DNA of 54,824 bases from a virus (IMGVR_UViG_3300025671_000082:1-54824); one strand, 5' to 3'. Shown: positions 15,503 to 23,513, counted from the stretch's first letter. Numbers and translations are program-made. Notes: generated from the sequence alone by a model not told the origin.

Positions 15503-15686
15503 AGTTCTCTTCTGCTTTCAGCTTTTGAATGTGTCGTTTCAGGTCAGCTTTGTTGTCAAAGCCATACATTTGTGCGGCAAGTTGTTCTGCTTCATAGCGG
15601 GAATAACATGCCTCGTACTCAAGGATAGCACAACGTTCTTCGTACATATCCTCCAGTAGTTCCCACTCAGCAATCCGGTAGTTCAC
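15486..15686 (-). CDS. Hypothetical helical protein, 66 aa
   Basis: Predicted all-helical and acidic N-terminal part (EWELLEDMYEERCAILEYEA) and basic C-terminal helix (ADLKRHIQKLKAEE). Overlaps both neighbours. No family recognised. Confidence 0.6.
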   Translation of the reverse strand: MNYRIAEWELLEDMYEERCAILEYEACYSRYEAEQLAAQMYGFDNKADLKRHIQKLKAEENYGNNL

Positions 15687-16074
15687 GTTTGTTTACCTCT
15701 CCGTTTATCGTGTAAGCTTTGATTTCGGGCGTTCCTTTAAGACTCATTTTAAGTACTGTGTAGAGAGCCTCAGAGGCAGGCGCTTTGGTAGCCTTGACGT
15801 AGAAACTACCCCCAAGGTATGGGTTGTAGGAAACGTCCAGAGAGGGGCCACTCTCTGCCCCTACGCTGTCTACCGTTTCACCCACTACAAACGCATGTAC
15901 ATTCTTACACTGCTCTTTCAGAACTTTTTGACGACCAGCCTCACGAACAACAAACTTCGAATTCTTCAAGATGACGTGATCAGTGTGCTTGATTACTTTA
16001 CCGTAGTCCTCTTTGTTTCGAGATTGCAAAGAAAACGTCTTTTTGTGAAGATTATAGTAGACAGCAACTTTCAT
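15667..16074 (-). CDS. Conserved phage protein of unknown function, 135 aa
   Basis: Start ATG 16074 follows a strong AAAGGAGG site by 5 bases. The N-terminal pattern MKVAVYYNLHKKTFSLQ and KNVHAFVVGE recall a small protein I have seen in several T7-like and T4-like marine phages, of unknown role. The rest is beta-rich. Not assigned a function. Confidence 0.7.
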   Translation of the reverse strand: MKVAVYYNLHKKTFSLQSRNKEDYGKVIKHTDHVILKNSKFVVREAGRQKVLKEQCKNVHAFVVGETVDSVGAESGPSLDVSYNPYLGGSFYVKATKAPASEALYTVLKMSLKGTPEIKAYTINGEVNKRELPDC

Positions 16075-16075
16075 T

Positions 16076-16462
16076 TTAACCTCCTTTTGCAATATTCCAG
16101 TTATACTTATCCAGACCACCGGGATTAGCTTCTTCTCGTAGCCTTCCCTCCCAATAGTAAGCTTGTTCTTTAGTAAGACCTGTCATTACCTCTTTAACAT
16201 CCCAACCATATTTAGCCATTTGATTATGGACGTGTCGAGTTTTACGTACATAACGATCATCTAAACCTTCAATAATCTCATACTCATAACGTTTACGAAC
16301 CCCTTCAATATTTAGCTTAGAAACGCCAATATAGCCTTGGTGTATCCCACGATGTTTTCCCGGACAGAAAATATGATAAACCATATAACTACCGGGGTCG
16401 CGCCCTTTACGAACTCCAGGATTTTCCTTATATACTTTAGTCATATTACCAGTCATTTTCAT
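16076..16462 (-). CDS. GIY-YIG family endonuclease, 128 aa
   Basis: Residues ~27-60 read YMVYHIFCPGKHRGIHQGYIGVSK, with VYHIF and GYIGVSK as the GIY and YIG strands, followed by KTRHVHNQMAKYGWDVKEV and the Glu-containing YYWEGRLR helix. Single-domain homing-type nuclease or repair nuclease. It follows the deoxyribosyltransferase-like gene with a TGATG overlap. One of four nuclease genes of this kind in the window. Confidence 0.72.
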   Translation of the reverse strand: MKMTGNMTKVYKENPGVRKGRDPGSYMVYHIFCPGKHRGIHQGYIGVSKLNIEGVRKRYEYEIIEGLDDRYVRKTRHVHNQMAKYGWDVKEVMTGLTKEQAYYWEGRLREEANPGGLDKYNWNIAKGG

Positions 16463-16899
16463 CAGTAATATTCCTTTACTGCTTCAACTGCGTCTTCAAG
16501 TGTGTAGTGTTTTTCAGTAGCCATTGACTCTAAGAAAGGATGAACAAGGTCACCTTCATTTGCCCACAGGATAATGATCTTATTCTTCATGTGAGCAAAC
16601 ATTAGTTCCATTGCTGTTCCTGTACCTCGACCAGAGTCTCGCCTAACATCCGCAAGTACTACACGGGATTGGGCAATATCGTGCAAGTCTTGTTTAAAGA
16701 TGCGTTTACAGACGTTCATAGTCTTAGTAACATCTTGCAGGTTTTCACTTAGCTGGTCGTGGAAGCTTACACGGCGGGTAGGGTCGAGGACATTAATACC
16801 TGCATAAGCAAGATCAATTCCCGCTGATTCTCGCCAACTTGTCATGTGTTCTCGGGAACAGTCTTCCATTGGACCGGCAAGATATACATGGTCTTTCAT
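16462..16899 (-). CDS. Nucleoside 2-deoxyribosyltransferase-like protein, 145 aa
   Basis: N-terminal VYLAGPMED and later GINVLDPTRR, SRVVLADVRRDSGRGTGTAMELMFAH match the Rossmann-like nucleoside 2-deoxyribosyltransferase fold. The Glu in TAMELMFAH is the presumed nucleophile, and the Gly-rich GRGTGT loop binds the base or phosphate. Family members swap bases or hydrolyse deoxynucleotides. Consistent with nucleotide salvage or modified-base metabolism. Confidence 0.8.
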   Translation of the reverse strand: MKDHVYLAGPMEDCSREHMTSWRESAGIDLAYAGINVLDPTRRVSFHDQLSENLQDVTKTMNVCKRIFKQDLHDIAQSRVVLADVRRDSGRGTGTAMELMFAHMKNKIIILWANEGDLVHPFLESMATEKHYTLEDAVEAVKEYY

Positions 16900-17178
16900 T
16901 TACTTCTCCTGATGTAGTTTATTTATGTGGTCGATGAAGCAGCCAATAATCACGAGATCCCTTTCACGACTGTCTCCTTTTTTAACAAAGTTAAACAGGA
17001 TATCTATAGGAAAACTTGAGTAGTCTCCCATTTCACCGTATCTTAGGCAGTACTCGTAACCTTTATAGTTGTCATGGAAGAAGTACAAGTCATACTTTTT
17101 CCCGTCGATTTCGACAGTACCATAGAATTCTTCTTCTGTATGCCTACAGTCGTTTGGGAATGCGCGATTAGTACACAT
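16900..17178 (-). CDS. Hypothetical protein, 92 aa
   Basis: Small beta-rich protein with an early Cys-His pair (CRHTEEEF) and many aromatic residues (YDLYFFHDNYKGYEY). No family recognised. Start overlaps the stop of the preceding gene (TAATG) and ends next to the deoxyribosyltransferase-like gene. Confidence 0.6.
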   Translation of the reverse strand: MCTNRAFPNDCRHTEEEFYGTVEIDGKKYDLYFFHDNYKGYEYCLRYGEMGDYSSFPIDILFNFVKKGDSRERDLVIIGCFIDHINKLHQEK

Positions 17179-17339
17179 TAAGATTTTTCCTCGTTTGTGA
17201 TTTTAGCAGCCAAGTTCCAAGCCATGATTGCAGCAGTTGTTGCCATAGCTTTTTCAGACCCATTAAGGTTGTCAAGCCAAGTTTGGAGTTCTTCCCAAGA
17301 CTCAGGTGTATGGAAAAACCCCACTTCTTGTATTTTCAT
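17178..17339 (-). CDS. Hypothetical protein, 53 aa
   Basis: ATG 17339 to TAA 17178, with an AGGAGA site upstream. N-terminal part contains two Trp (ESWEELQTWLDNL), then an Ala-rich helix (AMATTAAIMAWNLAAKI). No family recognised. First gene after the SSB terminator. Confidence 0.6.
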   Translation of the reverse strand: MKIQEVGFFHTPESWEELQTWLDNLNGSEKAMATTAAIMAWNLAAKITNEEKS

Positions 17340-17357
17340 TTTAGTCTCCTAACTGAT

Positions 17358-17385
17358 AAAAAAGGCCACCCCCGCAGGGATGACC
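17358..17385 (-). terminator. Intrinsic terminator after SSB gene
   Basis: Minus strand GGTCATCCC-TGCG-GGGGTGGCC, a 9-bp stem with two G-U pairs, followed by six T. It lies 22 bases past the SSB stop and should cut most SSB transcripts while letting some through to the downstream operon. The stem is nearly the same as the hairpin at 29339-29360. Confidence 0.85.
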
Positions 17386-17406
17386 GATTGTTTCGATTCT
17401 TATTGT

Positions 17407-17943
17407 TTAGAAGTCAAGATCGTCCAAGTTGTCTTCGAACATGTCTTCATCAACTTCTTGGTTGTCTGCGACTTTGTTTACCTTGTATTCAGTAGGGGTA
17501 AATCCACCTTGTTTTGGTGCAGGCTTGTACTCATTAAGGGTGGTGATTTGGACACCCATCAGCATAGAAGCAACACCATCACTTCCGTTAACACTGTAAG
17601 AATACTGGAACACAGAAAGGTTAGCAATAGAACCATTGCCGATAGTAGAAGGGTCAACAGGCGACAGATCACCAGCAACAACATTTACAGGTGCCATGTC
17701 AGAGCCATCACGCTTCTTGGACTTCTTCTTCAAGTTAGCGCGATAGAATACACCTTCATCATTTTCATCTGGTGTTACTTTGAGGTTGTTTTCTTTCCAG
17801 TACTTGGCTACTGCTTTATCCTTTGTACGGATTTGAACTTCCCAAGTAGGGTTCTCTTTGTTGAAACGAGCATTAGGATACTGAGGATCCAGTTTAGCAA
17901 AGTACAGTTCAACGTCGTTCAGGATGATTGTGTTATTAGCCAT
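17407..17943 (-). CDS. Single-stranded DNA-binding protein, T7 gp2.5-like, 178 aa
   Basis: OB-fold type protein with a basic middle (RANLKKKSKKRDG) and a C-terminal acidic tail ending in EDNLDDLDF, whose final Phe is the hallmark of T7 gp2.5-type tails that contact polymerase and primase-helicase. Length is close to T7 gp2.5 (232) and other marine phage SSBs. It has its own phage promoter just upstream and a terminator just downstream, which fits a high-dose protein. Confidence 0.85.
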   Translation of the reverse strand: MANNTIILNDVELYFAKLDPQYPNARFNKENPTWEVQIRTKDKAVAKYWKENNLKVTPDENDEGVFYRANLKKKSKKRDGSDMAPVNVVAGDLSPVDPSTIGNGSIANLSVFQYSYSVNGSDGVASMLMGVQITTLNEYKPAPKQGGFTPTEYKVNKVADNQEVDEDMFEDNLDDLDF

Positions 17944-18005
17944 GATATTTCTTCCTTATGGGATATAAATTGAGATTTGTATTGTGTAGTTTTAGACCTC
18001 TGTGG

Positions 18006-18027
18006 TCATAAGGGTCAAGTATTTTTT
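18006..18027 (-). promoter_or_regulatory. Phage RNA polymerase promoter, copy 3
   Basis: Core AAATACTTGACCCTTATGA between the 62-residue gene and the SSB gene. It gives a short, strong SSB transcript that ends at the terminator at 17358-17385. Confidence 0.85.
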
Positions 18028-18037
18028 GCCCTTATTT

Positions 18038-18226
18038 TTATACGATAAACCAACTACGGTTTAGGTCTTCAGTGTAGAGTTCTGCGTAGAACTCAAATTC
18101 AGAGTCGCCGGGATTAACCAGCACCTCAAGATACTCTTCCTCTGGACCAATAGCTTGGACATAGCAGGGTGCTCTTTCTCCTTCAAACTCTACCATGATT
18201 GTGCTTCCGATCTTAGGCAAAAGCAT
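18038..18226 (-). CDS. Hypothetical protein, 62 aa
   Basis: Beta-rich small acidic protein (GSTIMVEFEGERAPCYVQAIG) that looks like an SH3-like or small barrel fold. It overlaps the 3' end of the RNA polymerase gene by 14 bases and is co-transcribed with it. Function unknown. Confidence 0.6.
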   Translation of the reverse strand: MLLPKIGSTIMVEFEGERAPCYVQAIGPEEEYLEVLVNPGDSEFEFYAELYTEDLNRSWFIV

Positions 18227-20402
18227 AGTCAGACTCCTTTACAGCGTTTAAGTCTAGATTACCCTTTTCAGGGATTAGGTGGATAGCATCCATCTGCACC
18301 AAGATATGATACAAAGGATCCATCTCGTACAACTCTACAAACTTTTGACGGACGTGATTAAACATGTGTCCCATGTTACCAGCATGGCAACCAAAGGAGT
18401 CATGTACAACAGTCACTTCGTAGTCTGCATCATGTACAACCATAGTCAAATGCACAGCATCTAAACTATGAACAATATTTGGGGAAGCGCCTGTCTTTTG
18501 TTTAGTCTTTTTAAGTGTCGCTTCTTTCCATACTTGTATGTTAAGCTTAAGTATGTCATCCCCATAATAAAGCTGAACACGCTTCTTTTCAGGGTCTCTG
18601 TAAGAGTGTACAAAAGGAAACCCTGTTACAATTTGCTTATAGGTAATAGGCTTGTCTTTTTCATTCTCTTGTACAGCAAGCTGCTCAAACATACTAAGCA
18701 TTTTAGCGGGGCCGGGAAGCTTTTCATAGCACAAGGAATGGACAACACGACCTAACTTGTAGCCCCAAGAGTCATGCATGTCCCGGTGGTATTCCGATAG
18801 GTCACGAGTATCGTCAATGATTTGTTGACCCATACCTCGCTCAGTACCTCCGTAAGCTAGTGTCATAACATTTCGTTTGAGTGTTTTACGCCAGACCTTA
18901 CGGTCAGTAATCTTAGACCAATAGATAGGCATTGAGTCTTGAATATACTGATAGTTGTGGTTTTTAAACTTCCCAAACTTTTGCCAAGCAAGCCTGTTCT
19001 TTTCTGTCTTAGGTTGATACTTCTGCAAGTCTTCTAAGGTGCTTTGCCACTCTTCAAAGAACTTATCAAACTTGTCTTTGTCTGATTTCTTTACTGTTCC
19101 AAGCAACTCCTTTATTTTTGCTATTGTGTGGTCTGCAATAAACATATAAACATCACCGGGTAGGTCTTGAGGAACAAGATTAACCAAGGGAGCAATCTCT
19201 TCGTCTTTAGACATTGCTACTAGGTGTTGTACTCCGTTGTTTGACCCATCAATGTAAATAGGTAAGCATGAGGGGAAATCTTCTGTTGGCAAGCCATCAC
19301 CATGCCAGTTTGATAGCATAGAGAACTCGTAACAAGCCGCAAGAAAACATAACGGTTTATCAGCATCCATCCAAGCGTTATTACCAACAGGATCATCAAC
19401 ATAAAGCAAGATGTCGTCCATGTTGTCTTGAACCCACTGGACACGATCATCAAGAGAGACCTTATCGTTACCCCACATATTAGCCGTATGAACAGAAAGC
19501 CAGTATAACCCCTCTTCCCCTAGGGGTACTGGTGTGTCTAACAGCAGCAAACCTTTTGCGTTATCTGAAGACTGCTCATGAAGAAATGCTGTATTAGGGT
19601 AGATACGACCTCGGAAATCAACGTTGTAAAGGTGGTAGAAAGTGTTGTCTAAGTTTCTTTCTGCCAGAGCTTCAATGGCGTTGAGTTCAATTAGCAAAGA
19701 AGCTTTCTTTTCTTTGTCAATTTCTTTTGAATACTTGAAGGGTGTTTTTTTTAGGTTGCGTGTTTTCTTGAACACATCAAATACGAAAGAGTTAATACGC
19801 CAGCCGGTTTGTCCCAGCTTGTTTAACGTATCGATAAGATAAGACATGTCATTATTCTTTACCTGTTTAATCGCATTCTCGTGAGCGTGTTTGATTAGAC
19901 TAACCCCAGTTTGCTTGTGTAGAAACTTATTGTACTCCCAAGGTTCAGGAGCAGAGATAAGAGGAAACAAATCAACGTTCCCTTTGTCTACTAGATGCAT
20001 CATTTCTTGAATAGCATCCATGTTGCGGACTTGAATGTAGTAAGTAGGGTGTTTGTCGCGTTTCCCCTTTGAATTCTTCCTGTGTTCTCCTTTGTAAGAT
20101 AATATGTTCGTTTCGAAGTAAGAGATCAATATAAACCAACCGATGTGGCAAGCAGTAACAGCGTCTTCTGTCAGTTTTTCCCGACGCATAACTGCTGAAC
20201 CCATGCCTTTAACAAGGTTCGATAGGGTTGATTGTCTCTCAATTGCTTGCAGAACATGACCGTAAGTCATTTCTATTAAGTAAGTCGGATCTAGTTCTGC
20301 AACTTGATAAGCTTTGTTTCTTTTGTCAACAGAGCCAGTTTTACTTATCATTGATTGTTGTCTGAAGTTTAAGTCTTCAGCAAGTAGCTCTATAACATTC
20401 AT
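18213..20402 (-). CDS. T7-like single-subunit RNA polymerase, ~729 aa
   Basis: DNA-dependent RNA polymerase for the phage middle and late promoters. It has the DFRGR motif near residue 263, motif A IYIDGSNNGVQH near 384, motif B KTLKRNVMTLAYGGTERG near 510, and motif C TVVHDSFGCHAG near 667, all with catalytic residues intact. I use ATG 20402 (AAAGGA site 12 bases upstream) over the in-frame ATG 20444. It is shorter than T7 polymerase (883), mainly at the N-terminus. It presumably recognises the five AAATACTTGACCCTTATGA sites. A second polymerase of this family is encoded at 38439-43952. Confidence 0.93.
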   Translation of the reverse strand: MNVIELLAEDLNFRQQSMISKTGSVDKRNKAYQVAELDPTYLIEMTYGHVLQAIERQSTLSNLVKGMGSAVMRREKLTEDAVTACHIGWFILISYFETNILSYKGEHRKNSKGKRDKHPTYYIQVRNMDAIQEMMHLVDKGNVDLFPLISAPEPWEYNKFLHKQTGVSLIKHAHENAIKQVKNNDMSYLIDTLNKLGQTGWRINSFVFDVFKKTRNLKKTPFKYSKEIDKEKKASLLIELNAIEALAERNLDNTFYHLYNVDFRGRIYPNTAFLHEQSSDNAKGLLLLDTPVPLGEEGLYWLSVHTANMWGNDKVSLDDRVQWVQDNMDDILLYVDDPVGNNAWMDADKPLCFLAACYEFSMLSNWHGDGLPTEDFPSCLPIYIDGSNNGVQHLVAMSKDEEIAPLVNLVPQDLPGDVYMFIADHTIAKIKELLGTVKKSDKDKFDKFFEEWQSTLEDLQKYQPKTEKNRLAWQKFGKFKNHNYQYIQDSMPIYWSKITDRKVWRKTLKRNVMTLAYGGTERGMGQQIIDDTRDLSEYHRDMHDSWGYKLGRVVHSLCYEKLPGPAKMLSMFEQLAVQENEKDKPITYKQIVTGFPFVHSYRDPEKKRVQLYYGDDILKLNIQVWKEATLKKTKQKTGASPNIVHSLDAVHLTMVVHDADYEVTVVHDSFGCHAGNMGHMFNHVRQKFVELYEMDPLYHILVQMDAIHLIPEKGNLDLNAVKESDYAFA

Positions 20403-20464
20403 GCAATGGTTATTCCTTTTGTTGTGGACTAGGTGAGTTTTCACTCCACTTTGTTTAGGACTGT

Positions 20465-20535
20465 ATAACCGTATTTTAGTCGTCTAGTTTGCCTGAAACA
20501 CCAAGACACACTACAATTACGAAAAATGCGGTTAT
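20465..20535. repeat. Inverted repeat in RNA polymerase leader
   Basis: Two 13-base arms, ATAACCGTATTTT at 20465-20477 and its near-perfect complement AAAATGCGGTTAT at 20523-20535 (one mismatch), separated by 45 bases. They lie in the 216-base gap between a double-HTH protein gene and the polymerase gene. This could be a paired operator or a large RNA hairpin in the polymerase leader. No clear -10 or -35 hexamers were found between the arms. Confidence 0.6.
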
Positions 20536-20581
20536 CATACTTTAAATTGCTTTCTTAAAAAAAAATTAGTTGATTAAAGGT

Positions 20582-20611
20582 GCCCCGCCACCCCCGAAGG
20601 GGCAGCAGGGC
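20582..20611 (-). terminator. UUCG-capped terminator hairpin
   Basis: Minus strand GCCCTGCTGCCCC-TTCG-GGGGTGGCGGGGC: 13 bp stem with four G-U pairs and a UUCG tetraloop, then a delayed T-rich tract (nine T) about 15 bases on. On the plus strand the stem is followed by TTTTGGTTTATTTT, so it may act in both directions. It separates the early operon from the RNA polymerase unit. Confidence 0.75.
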
Positions 20612-20618
20612 TTTTGGT

Positions 20619-21002
20619 TTATTTTACACGGTTGAAGTAGGCGCTAGTCATGTCGTAGACTTTTACCCAGTTGTAAATTGAACCAACTGAACAACCAAAG
20701 ATGTCTGCTGCCATACGTGGGTTGAACTTAACTGCGACCTTACACGCAGCCATACGTTCAGCATCGGTAAAACCGCCGTAGTAACCGATTTTGTTTGCAC
20801 AAGCAGCTTCTACTTTTTGGATAGAACGCCACACAGTAGACCCCGATACCCCGTAGAGAGCACCCAACTGTTTATAAGGCATGAGGTTTATTTTGCGGAT
20901 TGCAATTGCCTCTTTAATTTGAGCGTCGGTCAGAGCGTTCAACTTGTTACCCCAGCCGGTCAAGTTAGGTGTCTTGCGGGTGTTTTTCATAGCTTTAGTC
21001 AT
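20619..21002 (-). CDS. Double helix-turn-helix DNA-binding protein, 127 aa
   Basis: Two HTH-like segments: residues ~40-60 (MPYKQLGALYGVSGSTVWRSI) and ~95-115 (RMAADIFGCSVGSIYNWV). Both have the shape of Hin/resolvase or phage regulator recognition helices. Start ATG 21002 follows GGAGATTAAT. It lies next to the leader of the RNA polymerase gene, which carries a 13-base inverted repeat, so it is a candidate regulator of that gene. Binding target is inferred. Confidence 0.72.
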   Translation of the reverse strand: MTKAMKNTRKTPNLTGWGNKLNALTDAQIKEAIAIRKINLMPYKQLGALYGVSGSTVWRSIQKVEAACANKIGYYGGFTDAERMAACKVAVKFNPRMAADIFGCSVGSIYNWVKVYDMTSAYFNRVK

Positions 21003-21018
21003 ATTAATCTCCATTCTT

Positions 21019-21282
21019 TTATAGGGTTAGTTGTCCGTAGTAGTTAGGGGCGATACCAGATTCTTCCCCGTAGTCAACGACTACAAAGAGTTCACCGTCA
21101 TAACAGATATCAGCCCAGATAACGGGTAGAGGTTGTTCAGGGTGACACCAGTAGTAGGTACCGTTTTCTTGCCCGTTATAGACAAAGCCGTCAAGGTCTA
21201 CTGGTTCAGGTAGCTTGTCCTCATGTTTTGCAAGGATCTGACCTGCTATGTTGAAGATGTTAAACATTACGTAGTCGCTCAC
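21019..21282 (-). CDS. Hypothetical protein, 87 aa, GTG start
   Basis: GTG 21282 overlaps the preceding stop as GTGA; ATG 21267 is the alternative. Acidic, beta-rich product with several Tyr and Trp residues (NGQENGTYYWCHPEQPLP). No family recognised. Confidence 0.6.
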   Translation of the reverse strand: MSDYVMFNIFNIAGQILAKHEDKLPEPVDLDGFVYNGQENGTYYWCHPEQPLPVIWADICYDGELFVVVDYGEESGIAPNYYGQLTL

Positions 21283-21611
21283 GCAACTTCACCGAGACAG
21301 TTCTCAAGAACAGTGTTGTAAACTTGTTCAGGAGTTGCTTCGGGATTTTGATAAATAACAGAAGCAAGCTGAATAAACAGATCTACAAAGCGCGACTCTG
21401 ATGATTCATAGATAGCTTGGAAGACCGCCATAGGGTGTGTTCCATTATCACGAGCTTCTGCAGTAGACTCAGAAACATCACCGATGTAGTAGCATTCTTC
21501 AACTGTACGTACTTCTTGGGCAGAAGTTTTTTCACCGATAGTAGTCCACATTGAGATTGTCAGAGAAGCGATCAGAGCAAAGGCGGTGATAGATTTAAAG
21601 ATAGTTGTCAT
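21279..21611 (-). CDS. Secreted protein with signal peptide, 110 aa
   Basis: Start ATG 21611 follows AAAGGA. Residues 1-30 form a signal peptide (TTIFKSITAFALIASLTISM) with a likely cleavage site after TSA. The mature part has two Cys that could pair in the periplasm (EECYYIG and ENCLGEV). No family recognised; its shape recalls bacterial exported proteins, possibly captured from a host. Confidence 0.65.
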   Translation of the reverse strand: MTTIFKSITAFALIASLTISMWTTIGEKTSAQEVRTVEECYYIGDVSESTAEARDNGTHPMAVFQAIYESSESRFVDLFIQLASVIYQNPEATPEQVYNTVLENCLGEVA

Positions 21612-21627
21612 GCCGTGTTCCTTTCTA

Positions 21628-21840
21628 TTACAGGCAGTTTTCTTTGAAAGCTTTAAAGTCAGCTTTCTCTTTTCGTTTTTCCTCAGTATCTCCAATTACA
21701 AGGAGAATTACCCATACAAGCAAAGGAGAAACAATAAGCCCAAACACAGCCCAACCAAAACCGTTCCGACCACGATTCTTTGCCATTTTGTAGGAAATGA
21801 TAGTAAAGATGATAATGAAGATTACGAGGTAGATATCCAT
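21628..21840 (-). CDS. Small membrane protein, 70 aa
   Basis: Two hydrophobic spans (YLVIFIIIFTIISYKM and FGWAVFGLIVSPLLVWVILLV) joined by a basic loop (KNRGRNG), then a charged C-terminus. The layout resembles small host integral membrane proteins with an 'R-G-x-N-x-F-G-W' loop. It is directly downstream of an early promoter (21873-21900). Confidence 0.65.
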   Translation of the reverse strand: MDIYLVIFIIIFTIISYKMAKNRGRNGFGWAVFGLIVSPLLVWVILLVIGDTEEKRKEKADFKAFKENCL

Positions 21841-21872
21841 CGTTGGTTTTCCTTTTTCGGTTTAAGTTTTCT

Positions 21873-21900
21873 ATTATAGAGGGGAATACTGCCCCAGTTT
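21873..21900 (-). promoter_or_regulatory. Early promoter family, copy 4
   Basis: Minus strand AAAACTGGGG, 13 bases, TATAAT. Shares TGGGG and CTCTATAAT with three other sites at 28-29 kb. The GGGG and CCCC blocks form a small dyad. TATAAT is a perfect host -10, but the -35 position reads AAAACT rather than TTGACA. It lies 33 bases before the membrane-protein gene. Confidence 0.75.
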
Positions 21901-21909
21901 TATGGAGTT

Positions 21910-22176
21910 TTAGTTTTTCTCCATTGGGTCGTGTGTAGGTAGATCAAAGTCGAGTGTATTAAACACTGCATCATCATCTTCAGGAATTAGCCCTAGATCA
22001 ACCGCACCTGATGTTACTGCTAGGAGCGGAGAGTGGTCCCCATAGATTGGATGCTCATAAAATACAAACCCGTATTCCCGGTGTATCTCTGTAGCATTCT
22101 GATCAATTAACCAACGACGATTATGAGAGGTTTTTACCCAGTGATCGAAGTCACAGTCTTTTCCATAAGGGTTCAT
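21910..22176 (-). CDS. Hypothetical acidic protein, 88 aa
   Basis: His- and Tyr-rich N-terminal half (EIHREYGFVFYEHPIYGDH) and an acidic tail. No family recognised. It precedes the early promoter at 21873-21900. Confidence 0.6.
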   Translation of the reverse strand: MNPYGKDCDFDHWVKTSHNRRWLIDQNATEIHREYGFVFYEHPIYGDHSPLLAVTSGAVDLGLIPEDDDAVFNTLDFDLPTHDPMEKN

Positions 22177-22179
22177 TTT

Positions 22180-22458
22180 TCAGTCCCAGAGGTTTGTGAG
22201 GTTTTCAGCAACAAAGTACAAAGCTTCTTTTGCAAGTGCTACTTTGTGGTCTTCAAGTTTGTCTGATATAGTGTATTCAAGAAGGTTACTACCGTGAATA
22301 AGTAGTTCTTCCTGCCATACATGTACATTTGGGTATTCATACGGATAAGAGTTTATGTTCTTTGACCACTCTACCATACGCTCACCAAGCCATTGACAAA
22401 GAGATATGTCGAGATTAACGCAGTCTTTACCAAGTTCTGTTTTGTAGAAGTCCTTCAT
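22180..22458 (-). CDS. Hypothetical protein, 92 aa
   Basis: Helical, Trp- and Tyr-rich protein. No family recognised. Its start shares a base with the stop of the gene before it, in the closely packed early operon. Confidence 0.6.
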   Translation of the reverse strand: MKDFYKTELGKDCVNLDISLCQWLGERMVEWSKNINSYPYEYPNVHVWQEELLIHGSNLLEYTISDKLEDHKVALAKEALYFVAENLTNLWD

Positions 22459-22658
22459 TATTCAATCCATCCTTTGTTTTTCAAGAGAGTGGGTTGTTCG
22501 CTTATAAGTTCACAAAACGATTCCCAAATTTTTCGTCGATTTCCTTCTGCTAAAGGTAGACCGTAAGGTGCCCCAATTATAGTCAACTTAACTTCTTGCC
22601 GAGGAAAACCGTGCTCTTCTGCGAGGTAGTCGTAGATGTTTTTTACAGGTTCATTCAT
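22458..22658 (-). CDS. Hypothetical protein, 66 aa
   Basis: ATG 22658 chosen because it overlaps the end of the preceding gene by a few bases; an ATG at 22730 would add a basic segment that is read in another frame by that gene. Product contains NIYDYLAEEHGFPRQEVKLTI. No family recognised. Confidence 0.6.
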   Translation of the reverse strand: MNEPVKNIYDYLAEEHGFPRQEVKLTIIGAPYGLPLAEGNRRKIWESFCELISEQPTLLKNKGWIE

Positions 22659-22839
22659 CTTTGTATTTCTCCTCAATCTTCGCCATTTCCTCGTAGTAAG
22701 CAGTCTTGGCAGTTGCCACAGCCTCTTCATAAACAGGCCAATCAGACTTTATAGTCTCTTTATAAGCAGCCCAAGCAGATGCTTCGATCTCTTTGTAAGC
22801 AGCCAAGGCAGCATCAAGTTCTTCTTCCTTACTGATCAT
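22651..22839 (-). CDS. Helical Ala/Glu/Tyr-rich protein, 62 aa
   Basis: Predicted one long helix with repeats of the type AAYKEIEASAWAAYKETI, strongly charged, with Ala and aromatic residues spaced by 7-8. Probably a coiled coil. No family recognised. Confidence 0.6.
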   Translation of the reverse strand: MISKEEELDAALAAYKEIEASAWAAYKETIKSDWPVYEEAVATAKTAYYEEMAKIEEKYKDE

Positions 22840-22972
22840 TTTTGTGTTTCCTCTTCCTGTAAAGCTTCTGCTTTGTTTTCTTAGAAGTCACCACCCTAGG
22901 TCTGAACTCAGGTGACTGCCAAAGTTCTTTCGCAAGGTGGTTTCTTGGTTTGATCTTTTTCGCCTTTCCCAT
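22829..22972 (-). CDS. Conserved small basic phage protein, 47 aa
   Basis: ATG 22972 to TAA 22829. Sequence features NHLAKELWQSPEFRPRVV and KQKLYRKRKHKND recall a ~50-residue basic protein found in many T7-like marine phages (pattern N-x-x-A-K...F-R-x-R-V-V...Y-x-R-K-x-K-H). Function unknown; high charge suggests nucleic acid or ribosome binding. Confidence 0.7.
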   Translation of the reverse strand: MGKAKKIKPRNHLAKELWQSPEFRPRVVTSKKTKQKLYRKRKHKNDQ

Positions 22973-23012
22973 GTTTAAACCTCGTAAGTAGGTGGTTAAG
23001 TTTAGCTCTGTA

Positions 23013-23279
23013 TCAATCCACTACTTGTATAACTTCTGCGTTTTCCCACACGCTAAGTTCTTCCTTCAGTTCCTCAACACGGTATGAATAGGGTGGTCCT
23101 ATCTCCAATGCTCTCTCCAAGTAATGACTGCTATACCGTATTCTTTCACGTATTTTCTTCTCCGCCGCCTCTCTAGACCGGAAGATACTGTAGTGGCGAG
23201 GGTTCTCCACAAACGTATCAGAACGGACGTAGCCAAGACCCCCGGACATAATCACCCATACGCTAAGTTGTTCGATCAT
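23013..23279 (-). CDS. Hypothetical protein, 88 aa
   Basis: N-terminal hydrophobic beta segment (QLSVWVIMSGGLGYVRSD) followed by a basic helix (REAAEKKIRERIRYSSHYLE) and an acidic C-terminal helix. No family recognised. Confidence 0.6.
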   Translation of the reverse strand: MIEQLSVWVIMSGGLGYVRSDTFVENPRHYSIFRSREAAEKKIRERIRYSSHYLERALEIGPPYSYRVEELKEELSVWENAEVIQVVD

Positions 23280-23466
23280 TGTTTAGCTCCTTCTTGATTA
23301 CTTTTACTGACCCAATCATATCTCCCAGATCGCCAAAGTCGCCTAGTTGCAGGTCGTCACCAAACAGCATCCTATTGAACCAATCGATGCTTTCCTCATC
23401 GTTACCGTGAATAAGATCAGCATCATAAGTCAGATCGATTACTAACCGGATTGTCTTGTCACTCAT
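23263..23466 (-). CDS. Hypothetical acidic protein, 67 aa
   Basis: Starts with a beta strand (KTIRLVIDLTYDADLI) and continues with an acidic Asp/Gly-rich part (GDDLQLGDFGDLGD). No family recognised. A 14-codon frame (23470-23514) starting with a TGATG overlap sits between it and the next upstream gene and may help re-initiation. Confidence 0.6.
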   Translation of the reverse strand: MSDKTIRLVIDLTYDADLIHGNDEESIDWFNRMLFGDDLQLGDFGDLGDMIGSVKVIKKELNNDRTT

Positions 23467-23513
23467 TTCCTACCTCTTAACTCCAAAGAAGGTGTTTTCT
23501 TCAATCTTCTGCA

